Shown piece after piece: positions 17,421-25,300 of a stretch of 64,000 nucleotides of DNA. Below the pieces are notes generated by a model. The model worked only from the letters and a program-made list of their open reading frames with translations. It was not told where the DNA came from and did not search any database. How positions within the stretch are numbered: position 1 is the first letter of the stretch; each line of letters begins with the position of its first letter. Both the position numbers and the translations under genes were made by a program. Source of the stretch: JAZDLX01 sp964538455 (lineage in GTDB: Bacteria; Electryoneota; Electryoneia; Electryoneales; Electryoneaceae); assembly GCA_964538455.1 (NCBI GenBank), contig CAZIDZ010000004.1:62001-126000 (forward strand), in the 5' to 3' direction.

Positions 17421-18335
17421 TCAGGGAAACACCACGATCCCGATACGCAACGCGTGCGTGTCCCGGTTGTAGAGCATCAGGCTCTCTCCCCTGCCGGTGA
17501 AGAATTGCAGCATCAAGGTGGGCATCCACGCAAGTCGCCTGTTGAGCAGCAGCGGGTGGGCATAAATGTCCAGCTGAAACCGTTTGAAAATCCTCCCTGT
17601 GACGCCCCAATAGGTTGACGCATGGAGACCGAAGACGCGGATTCCATCGGGATAGCGTTCCACCAGCGGCTGCCAGACGACCGACACGTCTCCCCACCCC
17701 AGTTGATCCTCGATGTCCGGATTGTCCATGTCGTTGAACGGGTACCAGACCCCGAGATTCAGTTGGAGGGTATGCCGCTCGAGATCGCCGTATTCAGCCC
17801 GCAGAATCACCCTGTTCCATGTTCTGCTCTCCTCCGCGCCGAGGCCGTTGGACTGATGGTTATAGGCGATGCTCAGAGAGGGTTTCCACCACCGCCATCC
17901 GCGTTTGCGTTTCGCGATGCCGTTGTCCCAATAGAAGAACGCCTGGGGCGTGTAGGTGTTGTCGAGCGCGGGGGCATACTTTTTATACGGGTTCCAGAAG
18001 GAACTCTGCTCGAAGGAGGCGTAAAACCCATCCGCATAGCCTCCCAGCGGGATCACACGCATCCTGAAGACAAAACGGAACTTCATCTGGTTGTGGGGAT
18101 CCGTGAGCAGGTCGTTGCTGCGGCCGTGTTTTTCCGTGCCGAAACCCGCAAGAAACCAACTCGGTTCCGCCAGGCCGAAGCGGCGTGGCGCGGTATCATC
18201 GCGCTTTACCTGTGCCTGCGCCGAAGAGGGCTCAAGGATAACCAGCAGAGCGAGCAGTAACATGGGGAAAGTGCAAACCGTCCGCGCCGGGAACTGTGCG
18301 GGATCGACGCTGCGGGATTCCTCGCTTGCACTCAC
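17421..18335 (-). CDS. pldA: Outer-membrane phospholipase A (OMPLA)
   Basis: OMPLA is an outer-membrane beta-barrel hydrolase acting on phospholipids that reach the outer leaflet; it shows the cell has an outer membrane. The catalytic motif YNHQSNG has the His and Ser of E. coli His142/Ser144, and the Asn of WNRVI falls exactly 12 residues after the Ser, as E. coli Asn156 does. Downstream, RAEYGDLERHTLQLNLGVWYPF and the terminal strand RIGIVVF fit the barrel. A signal peptide (MLLLALLVILEPSSAQAQ) precedes it. The open frame runs back into ileS, so the start must be a GTG at 18335 (14 bases after the ileS stop, chosen because it gives a basic n-region) or the ATG at 18263. Neither has a clear ribosome site; coupling to ileS is likely. 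Confidence 0.88.
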   Translation of the reverse strand: MSASEESRSVDPAQFPARTVCTFPMLLLALLVILEPSSAQAQVKRDDTAPRRFGLAEPSWFLAGFGTEKHGRSNDLLTDPHNQMKFRFVFRMRVIPLGGYADGFYASFEQSSFWNPYKKYAPALDNTYTPQAFFYWDNGIAKRKRGWRWWKPSLSIAYNHQSNGLGAEESRTWNRVILRAEYGDLERHTLQLNLGVWYPFNDMDNPDIEDQLGWGDVSVVWQPLVERYPDGIRVFGLHASTYWGVTGRIFKRFQLDIYAHPLLLNRRLAWMPTLMLQFFTGRGESLMLYNRDTHALRIGIVVFP

Positions 18336-18348
18336 GGGAGGCGTCGGA

Positions 18349-21300
18349 TCATGCTTTTCGCACTTCGAGCGTGGCTTCAGCCGTTCCCAGCTTTGCCGTC
18401 GTCGAACCCTGTGCTCCGTCCAGCTTCTCATTGATTTTAACATCGAGGGAGAGGGTTTCTTCGCGGACAAGCTCTCCGTGATCCTCGAGTGCGCGCAGCA
18501 GATCGTCGGCTTTCGTCCGGACTGATAGTTCAATCCTGTCTTCCACCTCAAAGCCGGAGTCCTTCCGCAGCACCTGCACTCTGCGGATCAGGTCGCGGAT
18601 CAAACCTTCCCTCAGCAACTCGTCATTGAGGCGGGTATCCAGCGCAACGATCACCGGCTCGTTTTCCACCTCGCCCGCGCTGATGTAGTCCTTCGGCCGA
18701 GTGACCAGCTTGAACAGATTCGCCGCCACCGGCGCCCCCACTCCCGGCAGGGAGACCTCTTCGCCCTTGTGCACGTTCCCGACCCACTTCTGCATGACTT
18801 CCGGGTCCGCGCCGTCGAGTGCAGCCTTGGCCTTGGGCGCGTCCCCCCGGAGCACCTTGCCGGCCGCGGTAAGATCCAGCATCAACCCCTCTTCGTCGAG
18901 TGCGTCCCGGTTGTCCGCAAACTGAACCGATTTCACATTCAACTCATCGGAGATCGTCGCCACGTCCCGTTCGATCACTCCCTGGAGATCCGATTCGCAC
19001 ACGATGTACAAGGTTTGCAGCGGTTGCCGGACTTTCAACTGCGCTTGATTGCGAAGGTTCAAGACGGCACGGATCACCGCGCGGCTGGTGGCGATCTCGG
19101 CGAGCAATTCGTCGTCCGCGCGATCCTTGTTTGCAGCGGGCCAGTCGGACAGATGAACCGATTCCGCAGCGGCCTTGTCGTAGGGGCGCACCGCCTCCTG
19201 CCAGATGTGCTCCGTCAGGAAAGGAAGTATCGGAGCCATGACACGAAGGATCGTCCGAATTGCCTGGGACAGCACAACGTAGGCCGCCCGTTTGGAATCC
19301 CCGTCCGACTCCTTCCAGAAACGGCGGCGGTTGACACGAATGTAGAAATTGGAGAGCTCATCGACGAAGCTTTCGAACTCCCGGACTACAGCGGGCGTGC
19401 TGTAATCGTCGAAGGCAGCGGTGCAGCGATCGAGGAACGCCTCGGTCCGCGCCAACGCCCAGCGGTCGCTGCGAGTCAGCGCATCCTCGACGATTTTCGC
19501 TCCCGTCAGGTCGAGCTTGTCCAGCTTGGCGTAGGTGTTGAAGAAGGAAAAAATGTTCCAGAACCCAAGCAGCTTGCGATGGACGTCCCAGCCGAGGGTG
19601 AATCCGAAACGCACGTTTTGCGTCGGATTCGCGGCGCAGAACAGGTAGCGCATCGCGTCCGCCCCGATCGCGTCCGCCGCTTCGTCGAACTGGATCATGT
19701 ACCCGGTCTTGCTGAACCGTCCTCCCTCTTCCGAGACCACGGATTCATGGGCGAGCACACGCTGGTAGGGAGCGCGCCCGGAAATCGTGACCCCCATGAA
19801 CAGCATCGAGTAGAACCAGAGGCGCACCTGTTCGCGCATCTCGCACACCCACTCGATCGGGTACCATTTCTCCTCCCACTGCTCCCGGTCGCGAAAATAT
19901 CCGCGAGTGGTGTAGGGAACGATCCCGGCGTCCAGCCACACATCCCCGACTTCCGGGATGCGCTTCACCCCTTCCGCGTGGCAGTGGGGGCAGGTGATCG
20001 TGATCGAATCGATCCAGGGCCGGTGCAACTCCGGCAGCTCGTCGACGGCGGGTCCGCCAAGCTCCCGCAGCTGACTCCGGCTGCCGACGACGGTCACCTC
20101 GCCGCACTCGTGGCATACGTAGAAAGGAAGCGGCATCCCGTAGAACCGTTTCCGGCTGATGTTCCAGTCGCCCATGTTCTGCAGCCAGTCCTGCATCAAC
20201 AGACCGGCGTGTGCCGGGTGCCAGTCCACTTCCGCCGCCGCCTTGAGCAGTTGAGGCTTCAACTCATCCGTGCGAATGAACCAGGCGTCCACCAGCTTGA
20301 ACATGATCGGGGTCTTGCAGCGCCAGCAAACCGGGTAGCTGTGGGTGTAGTCATGATCGTAAAACAGCTTGCCAAGCGTTCCGATATGCGCGATCACGTC
20401 GTCCGCGACTTTGTCAGCATCGCGCTCCTCCAGCCAGCCGAAGCCGTTGACATACTTTCCCGCTTCGTCGATGGGTTCGATCACCGGCAATCCCAGGGAC
20501 CTGCCCAGCTCGAAGTCCTCTGCACCGCAGCCGGGCGCGATGTGCACAACTCCCGTTCCCTCCTCGGCGTCCACCTCATCCCAGGAAACGATGTCGTGTT
20601 CCCCGATTTCGGCTTGCGCGGGAAGATCCGGGAAAACGGTCTCGTAGTGCAGCCCGATCAGCTCCTCGCCCTTGAACACACGCTGCACCTTGAACGATTC
20701 GTGCTCGATCGCCTTCAGTGCGTCCTTGCCGATGATCAACGTTCCCGACCACCCCTCGACGGCGATCTCCGCGTACTCGATGGCGGGATTGACCGCCAGC
20801 GCCACATTCGCGGCGAGCGTCCACGGCGTCGTCGTCCAGACGAGAATGCGTTGCTCCGGCTTTTCCACAATCGGGAGCGCCACGATTAGTGAGCGGTGGG
20901 TCATCTCGCGATGCGATCCGCTCATTTCATGTTCGGAAAGGGAGGTGCCGCAGCGGGTGCACCACGACATCGACCGCTTGTCGCTGTAGATCAATCCCTT
21001 GTCGTGGAGCGTCCGGAGGAAGTGCCAGATGCCCTGGATGTTCTCGTCGGTGTGGGTGTAATAGCTGTTCGGCCAATCCATCCACTGTCCCAGCCGGATG
21101 GACTGTTCGGTCTGTTTCGCCGAATAGGTCTTGACGCGCTGCTTGCAGGCTTCAACGAACTTCTCGATGCCGAACGCCTCGATCTCGGATTTGTCGTTGA
21201 AACCGATCTCCTTCTCGACTTCGACCTCCACCCACAATCCCTGGCTGTCGAAGCCGTTCTGCCAGTGGCAGTCATACCCGCGAAGCGACTTGTAACGGAT

Positions 21301-21534
21301 GAACACGTCCTTCATTGTGCGTCCCCACGCGTGGTGTACACCCATGGGGTTGTTGGCGGTGATCGGTCCGTCGAGAAAACGGAACGTGGTCCTTCCCGCC
21401 AGCTTTTCGCGGAGCTTGTCGAAGCTGCGGTGCTGATCCCAGAAATTGAGCACGTCGTGCTCAATCGCAACGAAATCCACCCCGCTGCTCCCCTCCTCGC
21501 GCACTTTGTCATTGCCCCCGTTGACGCCGCTCAT
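18349..21534 (-). CDS. ileS: Isoleucyl-tRNA synthetase (long, divergent class)
   Basis: This class Ia synthetase charges tRNA-Ile. The 1061-residue length, without the C-terminal zinc finger of E. coli IleRS, fits the eukaryote-like IleS2 group. Visible are the Rossmann start FRFLDGPITANNPMGVHHAWGRT, with HHAWG in place of HIGH; the editing domain near LVWTTTPWTLAANVAL; NISRKRFYGMPLPF; WYPIEWVCEMREQVRLWFYSML; and the catalytic loop EEGGRFSKTGYMIQFDEA, where KMSKS is degenerate. The anticodon-binding helices follow. I chose the ATG at 21534 because GAGG lies 8 bases upstream; the longer frame to 21813 adds about 93 low-quality residues. It is divergent from the aromatic operon. No T-box was recognised upstream. 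Confidence 0.93.
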   Translation of the reverse strand: MSGVNGGNDKVREEGSSGVDFVAIEHDVLNFWDQHRSFDKLREKLAGRTTFRFLDGPITANNPMGVHHAWGRTMKDVFIRYKSLRGYDCHWQNGFDSQGLWVEVEVEKEIGFNDKSEIEAFGIEKFVEACKQRVKTYSAKQTEQSIRLGQWMDWPNSYYTHTDENIQGIWHFLRTLHDKGLIYSDKRSMSWCTRCGTSLSEHEMSGSHREMTHRSLIVALPIVEKPEQRILVWTTTPWTLAANVALAVNPAIEYAEIAVEGWSGTLIIGKDALKAIEHESFKVQRVFKGEELIGLHYETVFPDLPAQAEIGEHDIVSWDEVDAEEGTGVVHIAPGCGAEDFELGRSLGLPVIEPIDEAGKYVNGFGWLEERDADKVADDVIAHIGTLGKLFYDHDYTHSYPVCWRCKTPIMFKLVDAWFIRTDELKPQLLKAAAEVDWHPAHAGLLMQDWLQNMGDWNISRKRFYGMPLPFYVCHECGEVTVVGSRSQLRELGGPAVDELPELHRPWIDSITITCPHCHAEGVKRIPEVGDVWLDAGIVPYTTRGYFRDREQWEEKWYPIEWVCEMREQVRLWFYSMLFMGVTISGRAPYQRVLAHESVVSEEGGRFSKTGYMIQFDEAADAIGADAMRYLFCAANPTQNVRFGFTLGWDVHRKLLGFWNIFSFFNTYAKLDKLDLTGAKIVEDALTRSDRWALARTEAFLDRCTAAFDDYSTPAVVREFESFVDELSNFYIRVNRRRFWKESDGDSKRAAYVVLSQAIRTILRVMAPILPFLTEHIWQEAVRPYDKAAAESVHLSDWPAANKDRADDELLAEIATSRAVIRAVLNLRNQAQLKVRQPLQTLYIVCESDLQGVIERDVATISDELNVKSVQFADNRDALDEEGLMLDLTAAGKVLRGDAPKAKAALDGADPEVMQKWVGNVHKGEEVSLPGVGAPVAANLFKLVTRPKDYISAGEVENEPVIVALDTRLNDELLREGLIRDLIRRVQVLRKDSGFEVEDRIELSVRTKADDLLRALEDHGELVREETLSLDVKINEKLDGAQGSTTAKLGTAEATLEVRKA

Positions 21535-21823
21535 CCGTTTCGCCTCGCGCTGCGCACCAATCTCCGATCCTTTGTCCATTGAACCGTTGAGAAAGCCTGC
21601 CAGCTTCTTCCCATACCACGAATCTTCGTGCATTCCGGGAAAGAAAGCCGGCTTCGAGCACGTCAATATAGGAAACACAATGCCCCGGCGCAGACACCTG
21701 CGGTTGCTGTTCGAGACGGCGCGAGAAACGCGGAATATTCTCCGCTGCGCGATAACGGGAATCGGAACAGTAACAAGGGAGCCTCGCGACGGAGACCGAA
21801 TCGAACGATTCACGATTCACCTC
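21535..21823. other. Divergent region between ileS and the aromatic superoperon promoter
   Basis: About 290 bases with no supported gene. It should carry the ileS promoter on the minus strand, but no good sigma70 pair or T-box consensus was identified. Its plus-strand end merges into the promoter at 21824. Confidence 0.5.
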
Positions 21824-21852
21824 TTGACCGCCTGCGTGAATGCGGCTATGTT
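21824..21852 (+). promoter_or_regulatory. Sigma70-type promoter of the aromatic amino acid superoperon
   Basis: TTGACC (21824-21829) is separated by exactly 17 bases from TATGTT (21847-21852). That is 5/6 and 4/6 matches to consensus at ideal spacing. The start of transcription is predicted at about 21858-21861, at or within three bases of the leader-peptide ATG, implying a leaderless or almost leaderless message. Confidence 0.72.
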
Positions 21853-21860
21853 AAATGACC

Positions 21861-21998
21861 ATGATAGACCGAGTGCACAGGACGAACGCGCAGTTTGGAT
21901 CGTGGCGCAGCGATAACTCCGCCTGGTGGTGGTATTACATCAGGCCGGTGGGCGCCTCCCTCCGCTCGTTCGACGCCTTGCACGAGGATCCCGTGTAG
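21861..21998 (+). CDS. Aromatic operon leader peptide with WWWYY run
   Basis: A 45-codon frame, MIDRVHRTN...SAWWWYYIRPVG...DPV, ends at TAG 21996-21998. Three consecutive Trp codons (21924-21932) are followed at once by two Tyr codons (21933-21938), and there is one more Trp at codon 15. This run, the promoter just upstream and the terminator just downstream mark it as an attenuation leader peptide; the product itself need have no function. An in-frame ATG two codons earlier (21855) would lie at or before the predicted transcription start, so the ATG at 21861 is preferred. No Shine-Dalgarno sequence precedes either. The first enzyme gene starts 100 bases after the stop. Confidence 0.8.
   Translation: MIDRVHRTNAQFGSWRSDNSAWWWYYIRPVGASLRSFDALHEDPV
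21945..21954 (+). promoter_or_regulatory. Predicted antiterminator strand of the aromatic attenuator
   Basis: CCGGTGGGCG here, coding for the residues just after WWWYYIR, can pair over 10 bp (one G-U) with CGCCCATCGG at 22024-22033, the 5' arm of the terminator. It differs by one base from the terminator's own 3' arm core CCGATGGGCG, so the two structures exclude one another. A ribosome waiting at the Trp codons would leave it free. Confidence 0.7.
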
Positions 21999-22021
21999 AC
22001 GTACGAATCCACAGCGAAGAC

Positions 22022-22055
22022 AACGCCCATCGGTTTTTTCCGATGGGCGTTTTTT
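22022..22055 (+). terminator. Attenuator terminator of the aromatic superoperon
   Basis: A 12-bp perfect stem (AACGCCCATCGG, 22022-22033, with CCGATGGGCGTT, 22040-22051) encloses a T6 loop and runs into a T6 tract at 22050-22055. This is a textbook intrinsic terminator placed between the leader peptide and the first enzyme gene, so it must be a regulated stop. Confidence 0.9.
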
Positions 22056-22098
22056 GTTGCCCGCCGGATGGGGGAACACGGCAGAAAGGAATCGCGAC

Positions 22099-23130
22099 GT
22101 GATCATCGTTTTGAAACCGGGCACCGACAAGAAGACCGTCCAGGAACTGCTGGACCACATCGCCGAAACCGGTCTGAAACCGTTGCACATGCCGGGGGAG
22201 GAACGTGTGGTTCTCGGCGCTATCGGAGACGAGCGCATCCTCGGCAGGCTCCACCTGGAAAACCACCCCAGCGTCGAGGAGGTCAAGCCGGTGCTCGCGC
22301 CTTACAAGCTGGTCAGCCGGGAGGTCCGCCCCGAAGATACCGTGGTGTCCGTCGGAGGCGTTCCGATCGGGAACGGTTTTTTCACCGTGATTGCGGGACC
22401 CTGCGCGGTGGAGAGCCTGGAACAGTTTCGCGACACCGCCAAGGCCGTTGTTGACGCCGGTGCGTCCGCGCTGCGCGGCGGCGCCTTCAAACCCCGCACC
22501 AGCCCCTACTCCTTCCAGGGGTTGGGACTGGAGGGCCTCGAAATCCTCTCCCGGGTCTCCCGCGAGCTGGGCGTCCCCACCGTCACGGAGGTCGTTGAAG
22601 TCGCCGACATCGAGGCGGTGGCCGAGCACGCCGACGCGTTCCAGGTGGGCTCCCGCAACATGCAGAATTTCCGGCTGTTGATGGAGCTGGGCCAATCCAG
22701 AAAACCGGTCCTGCTGAAACGTGGAATGGCGGCGACGGTCGAGGATCTGCTGATGGCCGCCGAATACATCCTCTCGCAGGGCAACTCCGACGTCATCCTC
22801 TGTGAGCGCGGCATTCGGACGTTCGAGACCTCCACGCGAAACACCCTCGATCTGAACGCCGTCCCCTTCATCAAACAACGCAGCCACCTTCCCGTGCTCG
22901 TCGATCCGTCTCACGGCACGGGATTGCGCGAGCTCGTGGCACCGATGTCGCAGGCGGCGGCCGCCGCGGGAGCGGACGGGCTGCTGATCGAGGTGCACCG
23001 GAATCCCGCGGAGGCGCTCTCAGACGGCCGCCAGTCCCTGTTCCCGGATCAGTTTTCGGCGCTGATGGATGGGATTCGGCCGCTCGTGGCGGCGCTCGGC
23101 CGCAAACTCAACACGACGGTGGCCGCATGA
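22099..23130 (+). CDS. aroF: 3-deoxy-7-phosphoheptulonate (DAHP) synthase
   Basis: This enzyme condenses phosphoenolpyruvate and erythrose-4-phosphate, the first committed step of aromatic synthesis. The 343-residue protein is of the AroA-I-beta type (Thermotoga-like). Residues 1-70 are a ferredoxin-like regulatory domain (MIIVLKPGTDKKTVQELLDHI), known in this class to bind Tyr or Phe for feedback. The barrel follows, with VIAGPCAVES, LRGGAFKPRTSPYSFQGLG, VLLKRGM, ILCERGIRTFE and VLVDPSHGTG. GTG start at 22099 with GAAAGGA 8 bases upstream; the apparent longer frame runs into the attenuator and is rejected. It is first in the operon and overlaps trpE by four bases. Confidence 0.96.
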   Translation: MIIVLKPGTDKKTVQELLDHIAETGLKPLHMPGEERVVLGAIGDERILGRLHLENHPSVEEVKPVLAPYKLVSREVRPEDTVVSVGGVPIGNGFFTVIAGPCAVESLEQFRDTAKAVVDAGASALRGGAFKPRTSPYSFQGLGLEGLEILSRVSRELGVPTVTEVVEVADIEAVAEHADAFQVGSRNMQNFRLLMELGQSRKPVLLKRGMAATVEDLLMAAEYILSQGNSDVILCERGIRTFETSTRNTLDLNAVPFIKQRSHLPVLVDPSHGTGLRELVAPMSQAAAAAGADGLLIEVHRNPAEALSDGRQSLFPDQFSALMDGIRPLVAALGRKLNTTVAA

Positions 23131-24689
23131 CTGTAAACGTCCCTGAACGAACCGTGGCGGTCGATACAATCCCGCAGACCGTGGACCCGCTCGCGCTGTA
23201 CAGCCGACTGACAAAAGGCGTGCCGGATACCGCGCTGCTCGAGTCGCGGGATGGAAACGGGCGGAACGACACGCAGAGCCTGCTCCTCGTCCGCTCCGCT
23301 CTTCGCATCGAGGGGCGCGGCCGGACTGTGACGATCACTCCGCTGTCGGATACGGGCGTCGCGGCTCTCGAGTTGCAGAGGAAACGGCTGGCGAAACTGG
23401 GCTCAAGCCGCGAGCAAGGCCCGAATCTGATTATTGATTTTCCCCCGCTGAACGGAAAATCCAGCGAGCAGGAGCGGTTGGCGGCCGCAAATCCGCTGGA
23501 CGCACTGCGTGCCTTCGCGTTTGGCTGGAACGCCCCGAAATCTTCTCCTCCTCTGACCCTCATCGGGATGTTGGGCTACGATTTTCTCGAGACCTTTGAG
23601 GAGCTGCCACCGGCGAAACAGGACCGTCTCGCCACCCCCGATCTGCTTTTCGAGCTCCCCGAGATCCTGTTGCGTGTGGATCATCTCGGCCATCGGGTCC
23701 AAACCCAGGTTCATGCCTTCGGCGGGGCCGAACCCGACAAGACATCATTCGCGAAAGTGCGGGAGGCGGTCAGCGCTCTTAATACGAATTCCACTCCCAT
23801 TTCTTTTCCCTCGCTCATGGACGGCGATCTCTCCTCGTCCACTGTGGACCTCGACGACGCCGCGTACAGGGAGATCGTCGAGACGATGAAGAATCACATC
23901 CGCGCTGGGGACGTTTTCCAGATTGTCCCTTCACGGACCTTTTCCTTGCCGTGCACCGATGCGCTCGGAGCTTACAGCACGCTGCGTAACCTGAATCCCA
24001 GCCCGTACCTGTTCTTTTTCGCGGGCCGAGATTTCACCATGTTCGGTTCTTCGCCGGAGACCTGTGTCCGCGTGGATGGAAGTCCGCGAAAAGTCACTCT
24101 CTGCCCGATCGCGGGTACACGCCCCCGCGGCCGTTTCGCCGATGGCACCCTCGACCCCGACCTCGACAACCGGCTCGAAGCGGAGTTGAAGCTTCACGGA
24201 AAAGAGCTCGCCGAGCACATGATGCTCGTCGATCTGGCGCGAAACGATGTCGCGCGCATCAGCGAGCCAGGCACGCGCCGCGTCTCCCGGTTGCTCGAGA
24301 TCGAACGGTACAGCCACGTGATGCACCTCGTCAGTACCGTCGAAGGTCGGTTGCGCAAAGGATACGACGCACTCCACGCCTACCTCGCGACGATGACAAT
24401 GGGGACGCTCACCGGCGCACCGAAGGTCGAAGCCGCAAAGCTGCTGAGAACCCACGAGGCCGATCGCCGGGGGGCCTATGGCGGCGCCGTCGGCTACCTC
24501 ACCTCCGAGGGTACGCTGGATACCGCCATCGTCATTCGCTCAGCGGTCGTTCAGGACAGGATTGCCTCGGTCCGGGCGGGAGCGGGCATTGTTTTCGATT
24601 CCGATCCCAAAGCAGAGGCTGATGAGACCCGCAACAAGGCCAACGCTGTGTTGCAGGCGATTGCCCAAACAGAAGGGGTCTCACGATGA
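23127..24689 (+). CDS. trpE: Anthranilate synthase component I
   Basis: TrpE converts chorismate plus ammonia (from TrpG) to anthranilate. The 520-residue protein has the N-terminal regulatory half with LLES at residues 37-40, the motif where Trp feedback inhibition acts in enteric TrpE, followed by SLLLVRSALRI. The catalytic half has NPSPYLFFFAGRDFTMFGSSPE, PIAGTRPRG, HMMLVDLARND, YSHVMHLVSTVEG and GGAVGYLTSEGTLDTAIVIRSA. Nearly every block can be laid on E. coli TrpE by eye, closer than to the TrpE of many other phyla. ATGA overlap with aroF and with trpG. Confidence 0.97.
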   Translation: MTVNVPERTVAVDTIPQTVDPLALYSRLTKGVPDTALLESRDGNGRNDTQSLLLVRSALRIEGRGRTVTITPLSDTGVAALELQRKRLAKLGSSREQGPNLIIDFPPLNGKSSEQERLAAANPLDALRAFAFGWNAPKSSPPLTLIGMLGYDFLETFEELPPAKQDRLATPDLLFELPEILLRVDHLGHRVQTQVHAFGGAEPDKTSFAKVREAVSALNTNSTPISFPSLMDGDLSSSTVDLDDAAYREIVETMKNHIRAGDVFQIVPSRTFSLPCTDALGAYSTLRNLNPSPYLFFFAGRDFTMFGSSPETCVRVDGSPRKVTLCPIAGTRPRGRFADGTLDPDLDNRLEAELKLHGKELAEHMMLVDLARNDVARISEPGTRRVSRLLEIERYSHVMHLVSTVEGRLRKGYDALHAYLATMTMGTLTGAPKVEAAKLLRTHEADRRGAYGGAVGYLTSEGTLDTAIVIRSAVVQDRIASVRAGAGIVFDSDPKAEADETRNKANAVLQAIAQTEGVSR

Positions 24690-25300
24690 ATCCAAAACCA
24701 AACGTGTTTTTTCTCGACAACGTGGATTCCTTCGTTTTCAACCTCGTCGATGAGTTCGCCCGGCGTGGATGCGAGGTCCAAGTGTGGAGGAACACCATCC
24801 TGGTCGAACATGCGCTCGAGATGCTCGCCTCCTTGCCCGAACCGCGGCTGTTGGTCGTCAGCCCCGGACCGGGCGCTCCGGGCGACGCCGGGTGCAGTGT
24901 GGAGTTGATCCGCCGCCTCCCCGAAGACGTCTCGATGTTCGGCGTCTGTCTCGGACACCAGGCGCTGATCGAGGCATTCGGCGGCAGCGTCGGTCCCGCG
25001 GGCGAGGTCGTGCACGGAAAATCCTCCCTGCTCGACCACTCCGGCGAGGGCCTGTTCGCCGACATTCCCAGCCCGATGATGATCGGTCGCTATCACTCCC
25101 TCGCGGGTCAACGGATCCCGCCCGAGCTTCGCGTCACGGCCTCCCTCGGCGGCATCGTGATGGCTGTCGAGCACGAGTCCCGACCGCTCTGGGGAGTGCA
25201 GTTCCACCCGGAATCCATTCTCACGCCGCAGGGAGGCCGGCTCCTGGACAACGTTTTAAAACGAGTGGTTGCAGCAGGATTGGAGGTGCAGCATGCATGA
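24686..25300 (+). CDS. trpG: Anthranilate synthase component II (glutamine amidotransferase)
   Basis: TrpG supplies ammonia from glutamine to TrpE. The 204-residue class I amidotransferase has the oxyanion segment VVSPGPGAPGDAG, the nucleophile Cys in FGVCLGHQALIEAFGG and the His/Glu pair in WGVQFHPESILTPQG. DNVDSFVFNLVDEF at the N-terminus resembles the enteric form (DNxDSFTYNLVDQ). In E. coli TrpG is fused to TrpD; here they are separate genes overlapping by 8 bases. ATGA overlap with trpE. Confidence 0.97.
   Translation: MNPKPNVFFLDNVDSFVFNLVDEFARRGCEVQVWRNTILVEHALEMLASLPEPRLLVVSPGPGAPGDAGCSVELIRRLPEDVSMFGVCLGHQALIEAFGGSVGPAGEVVHGKSSLLDHSGEGLFADIPSPMMIGRYHSLAGQRIPPELRVTASLGGIVMAVEHESRPLWGVQFHPESILTPQGGRLLDNVLKRVVAAGLEVQHA

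Noticed and set aside
18352..18551. N-terminal extension of the OMPLA frame
   Set aside because: It lies entirely inside the 3' end of ileS and encodes no signal peptide; the signal peptide begins near 18263.
18769..20889. 706-codon plus-strand open frame opposite ileS
   Set aside because: Antisense shadow of a clear isoleucyl-tRNA synthetase.
21535..21813. N-terminal extension of the IleRS frame to an ATG at 21813
   Set aside because: The extra residues are Arg/Ser-rich, lack similarity to IleRS, and the ATG at 21534 has a ribosome site and leads directly into the conserved fold.
21535..21823. T-box riboswitch upstream of ileS
   Set aside because: No T-box core (AGGGTGG...ACCGCG-like) or antiterminator/terminator pair was visible on the minus strand.
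21895..22098. Extension of the DAHP synthase frame upstream through the attenuator
   Set aside because: It would read through the terminator hairpin; the GTG at 22099 with GAAAGGA gives the normal N-terminus.
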